Assembly: GCA_015499985.1 (NCBI GenBank)
Contig: JAAAUF010000241.1
Span: 1-45,648, forward strand
Length of the DNA: 45,648 nt
Direction: 5' to 3'
Source: Haplosporangium gracile
Lineage: Eukaryota; Mortierellomycota; Mortierellomycetes; Mortierellales; Mortierellaceae
Part shown: positions 12,051 through 21,632 of the stretch, in pieces
Layout of the letters: each line of letters starts with the position of its first letter
How positions within the stretch are numbered: the stretch's first letter is position 1
Notes under the pieces: model-generated
Told to the model about the DNA's origin: nothing
The model's input: only the letters and a program-made list of their open reading frames with translations
The model's database searches: none
Made by a program: the position numbers and the translations under genes

Positions 12051-13171
12051 TCATCTCAAGAAGAGCACGCTGGCTTTCGCTTCATCGTCCATCATCATTA
12101 GCAAAGAAACCATTCTTATTCCACGCTTCCTGGAAGCAGCTACTCGGTCACTCTCCCTGGCATTTCTTACAGCTTCTTTTTTTTCAGCCCTGGTCTTTTC
12201 AAGTTAAAATACAAGTGATGATGATGACAACATCGCTTTCAACCTGAGAGAAAGTTCGTCGTCGCTGTCGTCGCTGTCGTCGCTATCTCAGTCATTGTCG
12301 GCAGGGATGGTTAGATTTGGTGAAGGCATATCACTTCCGTTGAAACAGATCTTCATGTCGTTATAAATCCGTAATACCACGTACAAGTGCTTACATGGCA
12401 CGCGGTGATGGACATAGCTCATCCAGGTGTAGGAAAGAAGGTGGATTGCCTCCGTGTTTGCCATGACATCGTACTTGATATCTGGTGATATAAAAGACCT
12501 CACCGAGATCTATAATATAAATGTTAAAAAAAAAGGCATTAGAAGGAAACTTTTTAGATGGGAGCATTAACGCTAAAAAAAATACCAGTTACCTTTTTGT
12601 CATTGTTTAACTCTGTGACCATATTCTTGGCTACATCAAAAGGCAGCTCCAATGCCTTTATTTTCACACCCCCGTCGTATTCCGAGAGTACCATAGGTTC
12701 CAATCCATGCGCAACTTTGTAGTGGTGGGCTTTGAAGTCAATATCGACCACACCTGTTGGCAAACGAATCAGATTATCTCCGCGTAGATCACGTTCATAT
12801 CTCAAGTGCTGTCTCTTCAAGGTCTAATGCCAACTTTCAACGAGTGTTCGTGTTGATATGCTGCTAATCCTGCCGACGTAGAAGAATACGGCTACGTTAG
12901 TTAAATTGGTCGGTTGTGTTTGTTGTAACAAAAATGAACGGTAAAAAATGTTAGTATCGCCATGCCTTACCCCTCGACAGTAAAGGGCCCATCTGACCAG
13001 TTTCTCTAGTTTCATCCACTGGCTGTTGATATAGTCGATCATTGCGGTATGTGTTGCATATGTGCATTGAAAGGTGGTCCATTGTTGTTGGAGTTTGGCA
13101 TTAGAATTTGCATTTCGAATGGCATTCAGCCCCTTTCTCATCTCTTTCATGCCTTCCTCCCAAACATACAA
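12051..13171 (-). pseudogene. MULE-type transposase remnant with SWIM zinc finger
   Basis: Minus-strand remains of a Mutator-like transposase, 5'-truncated near 13171. In order: THTAMIDYINSQWMKLEKLV; an intron with GTAAGG donor and acceptor GTCGGCAG; LVESWH then an in-frame TAG (12824-12826); TLKRQHLRYERDLRGDNLIR; a second GTAACT...TATAG intron (about 12500-12590) rejoining NNDKK to ISVRSF; then HHRVPCKHLYVVLRI, the CxH half of a SWIM finger. The C-x-C half is not visible where expected (EAIHLLSYTWM). In-frame TGA (12288) and TAA codons interrupt an acidic Asp/Ser tail and a basic C-terminus (KRGIRM) ending at 12051. Stops and the damaged finger mean it is inactive. SWIM-containing MULE proteins are a known expanded family; the assignment is from motif reading, not a search. 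Confidence 0.7.
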
Positions 13172-15005
13172 AAAAATGGGGAGGACCTACCTCTCTTGGA
13201 GGACGAAAACTCAGATCCACTGAGCTTGTTCGGTCCGTAGCCACGCAACTTGCGGGAGAACTGAGAAAAATCTACCATAATGGAAGATTGGAGCTGCAGG
13301 AACAGATAAAGGATACGTTTCAGATGTCTTTTTGCAGGGCGTGCATGTATGTGTATAACGTTTTGGATCAAACATTCAAACACTGTTGTTTGTTTATTTT
13401 TTCTAATCCAGATCAAGCAACAAAGAGAAAAGGATCGCAAGAAGCAGTATAGCAAGGGTGCATTTTCAAACAAGCAGGAGAAGGACTCAGGCGGTGGGAC
13501 AAGCAGGATCGAGCGACCCAAGGCTGCAGCAACCAGCTAATCTAGAGCAGCAGCAGCAGCAGACGGTACAACAGCAAGAGACGGCGAGTGACCTCAATCT
13601 AGAAATCAACTACAACTGAAGTGCTGTAGAGAATTTCGTCAAGTTCAATCAGATGACACGCAGTCCTCGACGATTCGCCCCCTTTCCTCGCCAAGAAGAC
13701 GGATTTGTACCATTCACAGAACGAGAGCTGCTGGTTTTCTTCTGCGACCAGCCGTTGGTGAAAAGCAAGATCTGGCCAAGAATGAGTTTCCAATGGGGCT
13801 GCTGTACGGGACCTGGAGGGATAGTTGGCGGGTTAAGACTCAGGATACCTGATCAAGATCTTCCTCTCGGATCTCAATTCTAATGGATTTAGCTCGCGAC
13901 AGAAAGGCAAGGCTGGATAGGAGACAGAGGCAAGATCAAATCTTGGAGTATGGACCAAATCAAGGATCACCTCAAAGATCTTGCACAAGGTACCATCAAG
14001 CCAAAGGATTATACAACCAAAGGATACTTATTGCAAGGTTCCATTCGCTCTGACGGCTTGGAAATTCAGCTTGTAGCCTACAAGTTGAAGAAGCTCCAAT
14101 CGGCAAGATTCAAGCGTTTACCGGCGGATTGGTTGCCTGAGGATCGACTGACTTCGACTGTTGCTGGGGTGGACTATAACTTGAAGGAGGTTCGCAATAT
14201 TGTCCGATTCAAGGAAGATGACATGCGGCTGTGGCCGCAGGAGGGATGTGATCTGGAGCACGTCAAGACGAAAGAGGATATCGAGCACCTTTGGCCACAA
14301 TTCAACCCAGAAAGGATCAAGGTCTTGTGCTTGGATCTGGGTCAGGCGTCTGTCGTCGGAGCATGTGCTCTGCTGCCGGACGCGCTGGGTTTAGACAAGA
14401 AGGACAAGATGACGTTCTCGGATCAAGATAAGAAAGTCAAAATGAAGGCCCTCTCTACTTCTAATATGCCATCGTCTACCGTGCTGTCCGCTGCCTCCTC
14501 AACCGACCCCGCATCCTGAACTGTTCCCTCGATCTCCTCCTCAACCCCTCCAAAGCCTCTATATTACAACCTCGCTGTGAAACAGAAGGCTGTTTACCAG
14601 CCTACCTTTAAACACAGACGATTGTCGCAAGACTCTAAGGTACAGATCCCTCAAGGCTTTGACACATCAATACCGGAAATTGAATCGATGCTGCCAGCGT
14701 TGCGCGGCGCTGATGCAAGTGTGTTCGAATATCTTGAGTACTTGGAGGGTGTCGAGGAGCGTCTGGACAACTATTACAATGGCGATCGAATGAGGTACAA
14801 AAGACATGGTTGGGATGCAACGCGAGCGCGGGATGAGGAGTTTAAAACGATTGCCAATCGTCTTCTCGGACTCCTTGGGAGTACCATCGGGGCCAAGCGC
14901 GACACGGAAAATCTGGCGGTCATTGGAGTAGGACTCGGCTAATTCGATTACAAGAACCACTTATCTCCTCTTCACGGATCCTTTTTATCTTTCTTTGTTC
15001 AACTG

Positions 15006-15109
15006 GCAAGTTTTCCTTCTCGATTTCAATTTTGATGCTTAAGTACCTTTTGCGCATGCTGACATCGATCAAATTGTTAACCTGAAGCGTTCATTTTACT
15101 TTTCATTAG
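15006..15109 (+). other. GC-AG intron in the Fanzor pseudogene
   Basis: Splicing from donor GCAAGT (15006) to acceptor CATTAG (15109) joins CTG to GCT in phase 0 and restores the continuous block FFVQL-ARSLGYVVVG. GCAAGT is the standard donor of GC-AG introns; it may be a mutated GTAAGT. Length 104 nt, typical for this window. Confidence 0.65.
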
Positions 15110-15432
15110 GCTCGCTCGCTAGGGTACGTTGTTGTCGGTGTAAACGAATACTATACTTCGAAAAAGTGCCCGACATGTCACCAGTTTGTCTGTCAAGTCA
15201 ACATACGGAGGCTCTTCTGCCCCCACTGTCAGCAATATACACATCACGACGTTTTGGCCGCACATAACATGTGTAACATTGTCAAAGACTATCTCATGTA
15301 CCAACGGCGTCCTTGTATCTGCAACCAGTCGACAAGGACGGCAAATATCCCGGGATGGAGAGCAACGGTGACAGTGCTTGTTCGGAGTCGACCAGGATCA
15401 GAACCACCGCATCGCAAGGTCCCAAGATCAGG

Positions 15433-15575
15433 CAAGCCACGGATCCTATGGAGGTAAACGATGGCAAGCCTATCGCATGTTCCAAGAGGAGAAAGCAAGC
15501 CATGGATCCGATGACCGTTGAAGACGACAAGCCTATCGGAGGCTCCAAGAGGAGTAAGCAAGCCACGGATCCTAA
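15433..15575 (+). repeat. 63-bp (21-codon) tandem repeat in the Fanzor tail
   Basis: Units start at 15433, 15496 and 15559 (the third is partial), exactly 63 bp apart. Each encodes KQA(T/M)DPM..., an acidic stretch, KPI and a basic SKRRK/SKRSK cluster. The repeat keeps frame, so it probably arose while the protein was under selection; the basic clusters could serve nuclear import. Confidence 0.9.
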
Positions 15576-15594
15576 AAGGCTTGCTGCTCTATAG

Positions 15595-15863
15595 TATATA
15601 TTTTTTCGTGTGGAGCAAACACACCAGATAGTTCAGATCGCGGGTACAGTGGGTACATGCAATGCGTCTTCTGTGACGTAATTGTGTCTGGCCAAGTGCG
15701 GCCTGCTATAAAAGATCGAAGGGGCAGGAAAACTTCTTCCAAACCCAAAGTTACATCGTCACAGTCAACCAACAAACTCATCCAGCCCATCAACGCCTGC
15801 CCCTTCTTCTTCCTACACTTTCCAGTCTCTCTCTTTCTACCCTTTTCAACAGTAACCATCTTT
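15595..15863 (+). promoter_or_regulatory. Promoter and leader of BZW1/5MP
   Basis: Between the Fanzor remnant and the BZW1 start codon lies a TGACGTAA ATF/CREB-type site (15674-15681), then a TATAAAAG TATA-like box (15707-15714), then a pyrimidine-rich leader up to the ATG at 15864. The spacing (TATA to ATG about 150 bp) is sensible for a fungal promoter. Function is inferred from motif match and position. Confidence 0.5.
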
Positions 15864-18768
15864 ATGAGTAGCGCAGCAAACGCCAAGGTAACAACAATAA
15901 ACACGCACACCAGGATCGCCGCTGCTCTCTCCACAAGGACAAAGGACAAAGGACAAAGGACACACAGGAAAATAAAGTCGTGTGCAGAGAAAAAAATAAA
16001 TGAAAAAATAGACCCAAATGTCAGGGGAAAGGGGATCTGCTCAGCTATGTTGGAACTGATCAACAGTGATGGACATAGACATCCATCCACCACATTGAAG
16101 ACATACACGCATACGCACAACACACACTATACACTACATACAACAAACCCACAAAGCAAATACCCGGTGACGCCGTCATTACAGAAAACACTCCCTTTCT
16201 CCATTGCTGCAGCATTTCCATAAGCACTCAAAACACAAAAGGATTTGATGGCAAAAGAGAGAAGTGCCTTTTTTCTTTTTTTCAAACAAACAAAAAGAAA
16301 ACGAGGAGTGCTGCGTTTTTCAGGAATACCTGCGGATGTCCCCCTCTTGAGGATTGTTGCCCCCTCTTCCTCAGTCAGCCAACGAGCCAACAAGCCAGTT
16401 TTCGCCGGACGTGCGTGACACACATCTTCTGTTTTACCGCCGACTCGAATACAAAAAAAAGGGCGCATGGACCGCCCTTCTGAATCCAAGGGGCTGCGAC
16501 TTTTTTTGTTTGTTTTGGTTGAGTTTGTTCCTACTCCTCGCCAATCCCTCGTCTCCTCCCCTACTTCATCCGCCTTTTGGTGTTTGGCCCGGATGCTGCA
16601 TTATGCAGGACCCCTTGACTCCTTCCCTTTTGTTTATCTCTTGGGAGCAGTGACCTTATCTTTTTTTTGGTAATTCCATCACTAACGTTGGGCCGTTCTC
16701 GTTGCTGCTGTTTGTTCCAATCTCATAGCCCGTCCTTCAAGGTGTCAAGATCAGACCTCGCAAGGTACACCAAGTTTTTCTTTTCGTTCTGCGACTTTCC
16801 AGCCTGGTTGCAATTGAGCAACTGAAAAAAAGGGCAAATGGACCAATGGCTTCGTATATTTTGGCACCGCCTCCTTGTTCCCAGAGTCAATTGAACTGAC
16901 AGAAAGCCTTCTTTCATTATTGTAATGTTTTGCTTACCATCAATAGGGAGTTCAAAAGGCCACCGCCAAGTTTGAACCCACTGGTAACGTATTGCATAGC
17001 ATTGAACAAGGGCGACATCCTTTTCTTTCTTTCATGGGATCGGACATATTAGGGATCAACTCAGGACAGAGAAAGGAGGACTAGCCTACACAGCAACAAC
17101 AAAAAAACTGACCTGGAAAACTCCTCTGTCTTTCTATCGCTGGTTTTAATCTGCGTCACCACTAGTTTTCCGTGACGCATTCATTAGTGTGCTTGCTGCC
17201 GCTGCCCCAGGCAACCTTGACGAAATCTCTGCAAAGTTGGATGCCGCAGGCAACACTCTTGAGTACAGACGTTACGCCGAGACTCTCTTTGAAATTCTAA
17301 TTGCTGGTCGTCTCCTTGGTAAATATATCGTATTCCCTTCATCGACCCGCCGCAGTTAAAATCATGCTGCTCTTTTTGTTTTATTTCTTTCTCACGGTGT
17401 ACGAGTGACCTCTTTCGAGCAACTGACTGATTTTGATCCCTTTTCATTTCCACCACACTTTTGCGTATGGACAATAGCCCCCGGTGGAACTTTTCTCGAG
17501 GACGGAACCCCAGCCAGCCCTTTCAGCATCTTCCAGGCCCAGGATGACCTTGCCAGCGTCAGGAAGCATGTGGACGTGTTCCACAAGCTTATGCGCCGCT
17601 ACAAGTACTTGCAGCGTGGCTTCGAGGATACCCTGATGAACCTTCTTCAGTACATCAACAAGTTCACTCCCGAGGACACCAACAAGCTCGCTATGGCCAC
17701 TGGCCTTTTCTGCTCGTCTGGTCTCGCTACTTTAAACGTTCTCTCTGTTCTGTTCAAGGAGCACTTGGTCAAGGAGGGNNNNNNNNNNCAAAAAAAAAAA
17801 AAGGCTGTTGCATCTTTCATGCTTGAGCTTGGATCAAGTATCTCAGCAGACAGGAGGCATGGGAAACGCAAACAAAAAAGTGGTGAGATGAAATGAGTTA
17901 TTAACGTCGCCTGCATTCATTTTTGTTCCTTGTTAGGTCTCTCCCTTCAGTTTGTTACCACTGTTTTCAAGACTTACTTGATTGACCAGAACGTTGACCA
18001 GTTCGGTCTCAACCTTTACAAGGCTGGTATGAGCGACCGCCTCTTGGATTTCTTCCCTCCCAACAAGCGTGACGAGGACAGCTTTGCCCGCCACTTTGAA
18101 GCCGAGGATATGAAGCAGCTGGTCACCTTCCAGAACAAGAAGCAGCTCATCATGCGCAAGGAGAGCGTTGTCGAGAATGTCAAGTCTCTCCTTGAAGAGG
18201 GCAAGATTGCCGAGGTAAGCGACCCGCATGTTTTTTTTTTCTTGCTCGATCGTTCATTCATGTTGCACAAAGAAAGCAGATATTTCTTAGCTTCTAACGC
18301 TCTTCTCAATTTTTGAACTGATGAACATAGTGCTTGACCTACTTGAAGGCTCAGATCAAGGAGAGCGGCTTGGCCGAGCCCGAGTTCATCCCATTGGTCT
18401 GGACAGGAATGATGACCTCTATTGATTGGGGTACTCGCTCGGATCAGATCGACAATCAGATTTTGAAGCAGGTTCAGCAGTACAGCAAGCTGCTCGGTGC
18501 CTTCTGCACCTCTCCCAAGACGGAGATTGCTTTGATGCAGACAATCCAAGTCAACTTTTACGAGGATGCCCGTTTCATCAAGCAGTTCCGTGCTGTTTCC
18601 CAGCTGTTGTACAAGAACGACGTCTTGTCCGAGAGCGCAATTCTCTACTGGGCCGAGAAGGGTTCCAAGACCCAAGGACGCACTGTCTTTATGAAGCAGA
18701 TGGAGCCCTTTATTCACTGGCTCAAGAACGCCAGTGATGAGGAGGATGACTCTGAGGACGAAGAGTAA
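15864..18768 (+). CDS. BZW1/2-like eIF5-mimic protein (5MP) with W2 domain
   Basis: Six exons: 15864-15887, 16947-16983, 17166-17318, 17478-17777, 17937-18214 and 18331-18768, giving 409 residues (animal BZW1 is about 420). The N-terminus resembles BZW1 (LDAAGNTLEYRRYAETLFEI, APGGTF, MRRYKYLQRGFEDTLMNLL, NKLAMATGL). The C-terminus is a W2/eIF5C HEAT domain (residues ~245-405) ending PFIHWLKNASDEEDD with an acidic tail, as in the family. 5MPs compete with eIF5 for eIF2 and eIF3 and tighten start-codon selection, lowering ATF4/GCN4-type translation. The first exon (MSSAANAK) is the least certain because its intron is 1059 nt, ten times the local norm. A 10-N gap lies in intron 4 immediately after the donor G. 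Confidence 0.92.
17779..17788. other. Assembly gap (10 N)
   Basis: Ten N bases follow the first base of a predicted donor in BZW1 intron 4 and precede a long A-run. Gap length is probably nominal. The flanking exons join in frame (GAG G|GT), so no coding sequence seems missing. Confidence 0.98.
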
Positions 18769-19597
18769 ACCCTGCTTTTTTTTTCTTCCACACCCACACA
18801 CCGACACTCATACTACTACCGCCTCTATTTTTCGGGATCAAAACAAAAAAAAACTCTTTCAAGAGCCCAAAAAAAAAACAACAACAACAACACCGCGCCA
18901 ACAAAAAGCACAGCTTCATTCATGAAGGGTTCACAGTTGGTAGGGAACAGCGGAATCAAGACTTTGTACAATATTTTCTTTGCCGTTTCCCATACACCAT
19001 ACGCACAAATAAATTGATTTTTTCAGATGCATCCATTTCCCCACTTTGGCCCCCTTGTTTGAATCAATTGATATCGAGGCTGTCGGAGAATGAAGTACAG
19101 GCGGCACTAGATTAAATAGTTGAAACAAAGTAAAGGCTCCGGCCGGTCTAGGGAAAAACTCACGTCAGCGTTTGTTGACAGAGACCATGACGTCTGCAAG
19201 AAAAGAAATACCTTCGCCCTTTTCGGCACTAATAAACAGGAACGGGAGCACTTTTGCTTTTATTTGCAGAGATCTATTAGGGACATCACTGACCGGTTTT
19301 TTCTAAGTTTGATGTGGGGTTGTGAAATTGTAAGGATGGTTGTTGAGTTTATGTTGGTGGGGATCGATGGGTGGGAGACGAAGATTATGTACAAAAGGTG
19401 GTGCATTTTGTGATTTTTTTCCCAGGGTCAACGGGGGGGGGGGAGTGTGTCCTGTTGTTTCTGCGGGTGGTTAAAGATATCTTCTCTTGCAACCGCCGAG
19501 TGTAAAATAGTGATTGTCGTAGTAGTTGCTGTTGTTGCTGTTGTTTCTGTCAGAGTGTGCTGCTGTTGCAGCTGATCGTACTATTCGCCGCTAGAAA
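18769..19597. other. Convergent intergenic region, BZW1 to orphan gene
   Basis: About 830 bp without a supported gene. It holds A-rich and T-rich runs, an AATAAA at 19008-19013 that could end BZW1, a 10-G run near 19431-19442, and GT-rich DNA toward the 3' end of the minus-strand orphan. Confidence 0.6.
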
Positions 19598-19888
19598 CTA
19601 CACGCGTTTGCACTCGAGTGCGGTCTCCTTGGGGTCAAGACTCATGGTACAGAAGAAGCCTTGGTCCTGCATGAAGGAAAACATCTGCTTGGCCTCAAGA
19701 GCCTGGAACTTGACACAGGACTTCTGGCCGTTGGGCTCGATACGACAGATGCCCTTGTTGGTGCCCAAGGGTTCGACCATGTAGGTTGTGTTGGGCTTTG
19801 TGAACTGGATGATCATGGCCTTTTCGGACTCGACGGCTGTGGGGTCGTTCTGGGCTTTGGGGTTTGCGGCGTCCAGGGTTGAGCTCAT
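19598..19888 (-). CDS. Small protein of unknown function (96 aa)
   Basis: Single-exon minus-strand ORF of 96 residues with balanced composition, unlike the low-complexity shadows nearby. After a polar N-terminus (residues 1-24) it has alternating hydrophobic and polar residues (AMIIQFTKPNTTYMV, CRIEPNGQKSCVKF, MFSFMQDQGFFCTM) and three or four cysteines, ending LECKRV. No signal peptide or membrane segment is visible. I do not recognise the family. It may be a small globular beta-rich cytosolic protein. Its promoter region is shared with the divergent THEM6-like gene at 20724. Confidence 0.6.
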   Translation of the reverse strand: MSSTLDAANPKAQNDPTAVESEKAMIIQFTKPNTTYMVEPLGTNKGICRIEPNGQKSCVKFQALEAKQMFSFMQDQGFFCTMSLDPKETALECKRV

Positions 19889-20723
19889 TATTGTTGTGTT
19901 GCTGTGTGGTGGATGTTGTGAGTGTTGTGAGTGGGAGGATGTGGTTGGCGGTATCCTGCTTGCTGTTGTTGCTTGTTTGTTGCCTGCTTGCTTGCTTACT
20001 TGTTGGTTGGTAGGAGGTCGGGCGGGTTGGTGTGATGTTTTTGTCGATGAAAGATGAATGGAGAAGTGAAAAAAAAAAAAAAAAGATCAGAAGGCTAGTG
20101 TGTCAAAAAGTTGAAAGTGACATCACCGGCAGTCACTTTGTCTGTCTCAGTGAAAAGACATAAGGGTACGCTCTTCTGGAACCCCAGAAAATGTCGATCC
20201 GGGTCCCCTGCGTGCCTGTGTGTCGTCATCCCACAAACGTTGAGGTTGTTAAGGCGCATAGACTCGCATCCTAGGGGATGCCAAGGGACGCGCTTTCGAA
20301 CGCGCCCTTCTTGTTGAAATGAAAGCTTGTCTCTTTCGTTATTCCTTTGATCGGTTCAATTTGGCCCAATCAGGGCGGGCAAATTATCTGTGGTGGAGCG
20401 GGTTTGCTGTTTGCTGTTTGCTGACTGTACGACTTTGCACTCACATGCTAGGAAGCAGCTCAACTTTTTTTTTCCGAGCCGGGGACAAACAAGCTCAAAG
20501 CTGCCTGTCATACTTACTGAAGCGTTTGTTTTATATGTTTTCTACTTTTCTTTCTCTTCTTTCTTTCCTCTTTTTTTTTTTCTCGTTTTCGACATTCGAA
20601 TCCCAACAACCAGCAACAACCGACAGCAACAGCAAAAGGTCATCTCTCATCCACTCAGGCCAGTCAACACACCCGACACTTTACGCCACCTCACCTCTCA
20701 ACTTTTAACAACTCAACAAAGCG
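19889..20723. promoter_or_regulatory. Divergent promoter region, orphan and THEM6-like genes
   Basis: 835 bp with no supported gene. It contains an A-run near 20069-20084, a GCGC-TTTCGAAC-GCGC hairpin near 20290-20305, a CCAAT box (CCAATCA, 20366-20372) immediately followed by a GC-box-like GGGCGGG (20373-20379), and a pyrimidine-rich leader (20520-20580) before the plus-strand ATG at 20724. Factor binding is inferred from motif resemblance. Confidence 0.45.
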
Positions 20724-21632
20724 ATGCCCTTAGATACAACAAAGGCGCTGATAATACTGCTGGCTTTACTGCACGCCAAGAGCTTGCCAGGAGTCTACAC
20801 CCTCCGGTCCCTGTCATATTTTGTCAAGGCCCGCAACCTGACCGAGCCAGCAATCGGACTCCTCGAAGCCAGCAAGTACCATTCTCGAGTCTGGTTCGAC
20901 GACCTCGACCTCAACATCCACCTCAACAACTCGTCCTACAACAAGATGATGGATTTCGCTCGGATCCAGCTTTGTACTTTGCTCTTCCCCGGATGGCAAC
21001 AGCGACACAAGTTTGATATGTGTCTTGCGCAGACGGTCCTCTTCTTCAAGGCCGAGGTACCCCGGTTCAACAAGTACACGATTACGAGCCGAATCTTTGC
21101 ATGGGACGACAAGTGGATCTGGATGCAGCACCGGTTTTCGATCAAGCGCAAGACTCGTCCAGTTCGCAAGACGCTGGAGATTGCTGCTGCTGTCGAGCAA
21201 GGAAGCAGCAGTGCTATCACCGGTGATGCTGCTTCAATTAGGGATGAGGATGTGGTTGTTGAGGAGGAGGACGAGGACGACATTGACCCCATCGATGCCA
21301 AGGCACCAAAGAGTACCACCACTGGCGGAATCAACAGCCTTTCGCAGGTGAATCTGGGTAACCACCCCAACGATGCGATTGCGGGTTTGCCGGACAAGTT
21401 GTGCTGTATTGCGTACTCGAGGATGGTGGCGAAGCACCCTAAGGGCAAGACGATTGTGCCTGTGGCGTTGTTTGAGAAAATGGGTCACAAGGAGGCATAC
21501 CCGGGCGAATGGGAGCAGTACCGGCAGCTGGGGATGTCGCTGATTGAGGGCATGATGAAGATTGGAGATCCTACCGCTGACCTGCCCCCTGCCCCTCGCC
21601 GTCTCGTCAACCCTACCCGCGCCAGGATTTAA
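20724..21632 (+). CDS. THEM6-like hotdog-fold thioesterase family protein
   Basis: Single exon, 302 residues. The N-terminus has a hydrophobic anchor or signal (KALIILLALL). A hotdog domain follows: VWFDDLDLNIHLNNSSYNKM has the D-x-D-x-N-x-H-x-N-N-S-x-Y pattern of the THEM6/4HBT_2 family, then FARIQL, VLFFKAEVPRFNKYTITSRI, WIWMQHRF. An acidic, disordered insertion (residues ~155-205, DEDVVVEEEDEDDIDPID) separates this from a final conserved part (CIAYSRMVAKHPKGKTIVPV). THEM6-type proteins are ER-associated and poorly characterised; a thioesterase reaction is inferred from the fold. The downstream flank has AATAAA at 21687. Confidence 0.8.
   Translation: MPLDTTKALIILLALLHAKSLPGVYTLRSLSYFVKARNLTEPAIGLLEASKYHSRVWFDDLDLNIHLNNSSYNKMMDFARIQLCTLLFPGWQQRHKFDMCLAQTVLFFKAEVPRFNKYTITSRIFAWDDKWIWMQHRFSIKRKTRPVRKTLEIAAAVEQGSSSAITGDAASIRDEDVVVEEEDEDDIDPIDAKAPKSTTTGGINSLSQVNLGNHPNDAIAGLPDKLCCIAYSRMVAKHPKGKTIVPVALFEKMGHKEAYPGEWEQYRQLGMSLIEGMMKIGDPTADLPPAPRRLVNPTRARI

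Larger units (their letters stand above)
13160..15594 (+). pseudogene. Decayed Fanzor (eukaryotic TnpB-like RNA-guided nuclease) gene
   Basis: Plus-strand remains of a Fanzor-type nuclease. Readable blocks in order: NGEDLPLLEDENSDPLSLF; after a frameshift LAGELRKIYHNGRLELQEQI; RRFAPFPRQEDGFVPFTERE; then from 13950 the WED-like block GYLLQGSIRSDGLEIQLVAY. RuvC-I is KVLCLDLGQASVVGA (Asp codon 14334-14336). LAVKQKAVYQPTFKHRR and LRGADASVFEYLEYLEGVEE lead to the RuvC-II region LAVIGVGLG. A GC-AG intron (15006-15109) joins LHGSFLSFFVQL to ARSLGYVVVGVNEYYTSKKC. A CPTC...CPHC zinc ribbon (15167-15229) precedes RuvC-III THHDVLAAHNM (Asp codon 15248-15250). Damage: in-frame TGA 14517, TAA 14940, stops near 13617 and 13875-13895, and a 1-nt frameshift at about 15312. 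A basic repeated tail ends at 15594. TnpB/Fanzor proteins are transposon-borne RNA-guided nucleases. This copy cannot make a full protein. Confidence 0.85.

Noticed and set aside
12259..12285. Short 9-bp repeats considered as a CRISPR-like or satellite array
   Set aside because: They are Asp/Ser codon repeats of the MULE acidic tail, without spacers; CRISPR is not expected in a fungus.
13950..14519. Fanzor middle part considered as a separate intact gene
   Set aside because: The next conserved block follows in the same frame right after the TGA, so the stop is internal to one broken gene.
20585..20610. tRNA-like TTCGAATCC motif
   Set aside because: No A box, acceptor stem or anticodon arm around it; it lies in a CT-rich leader.
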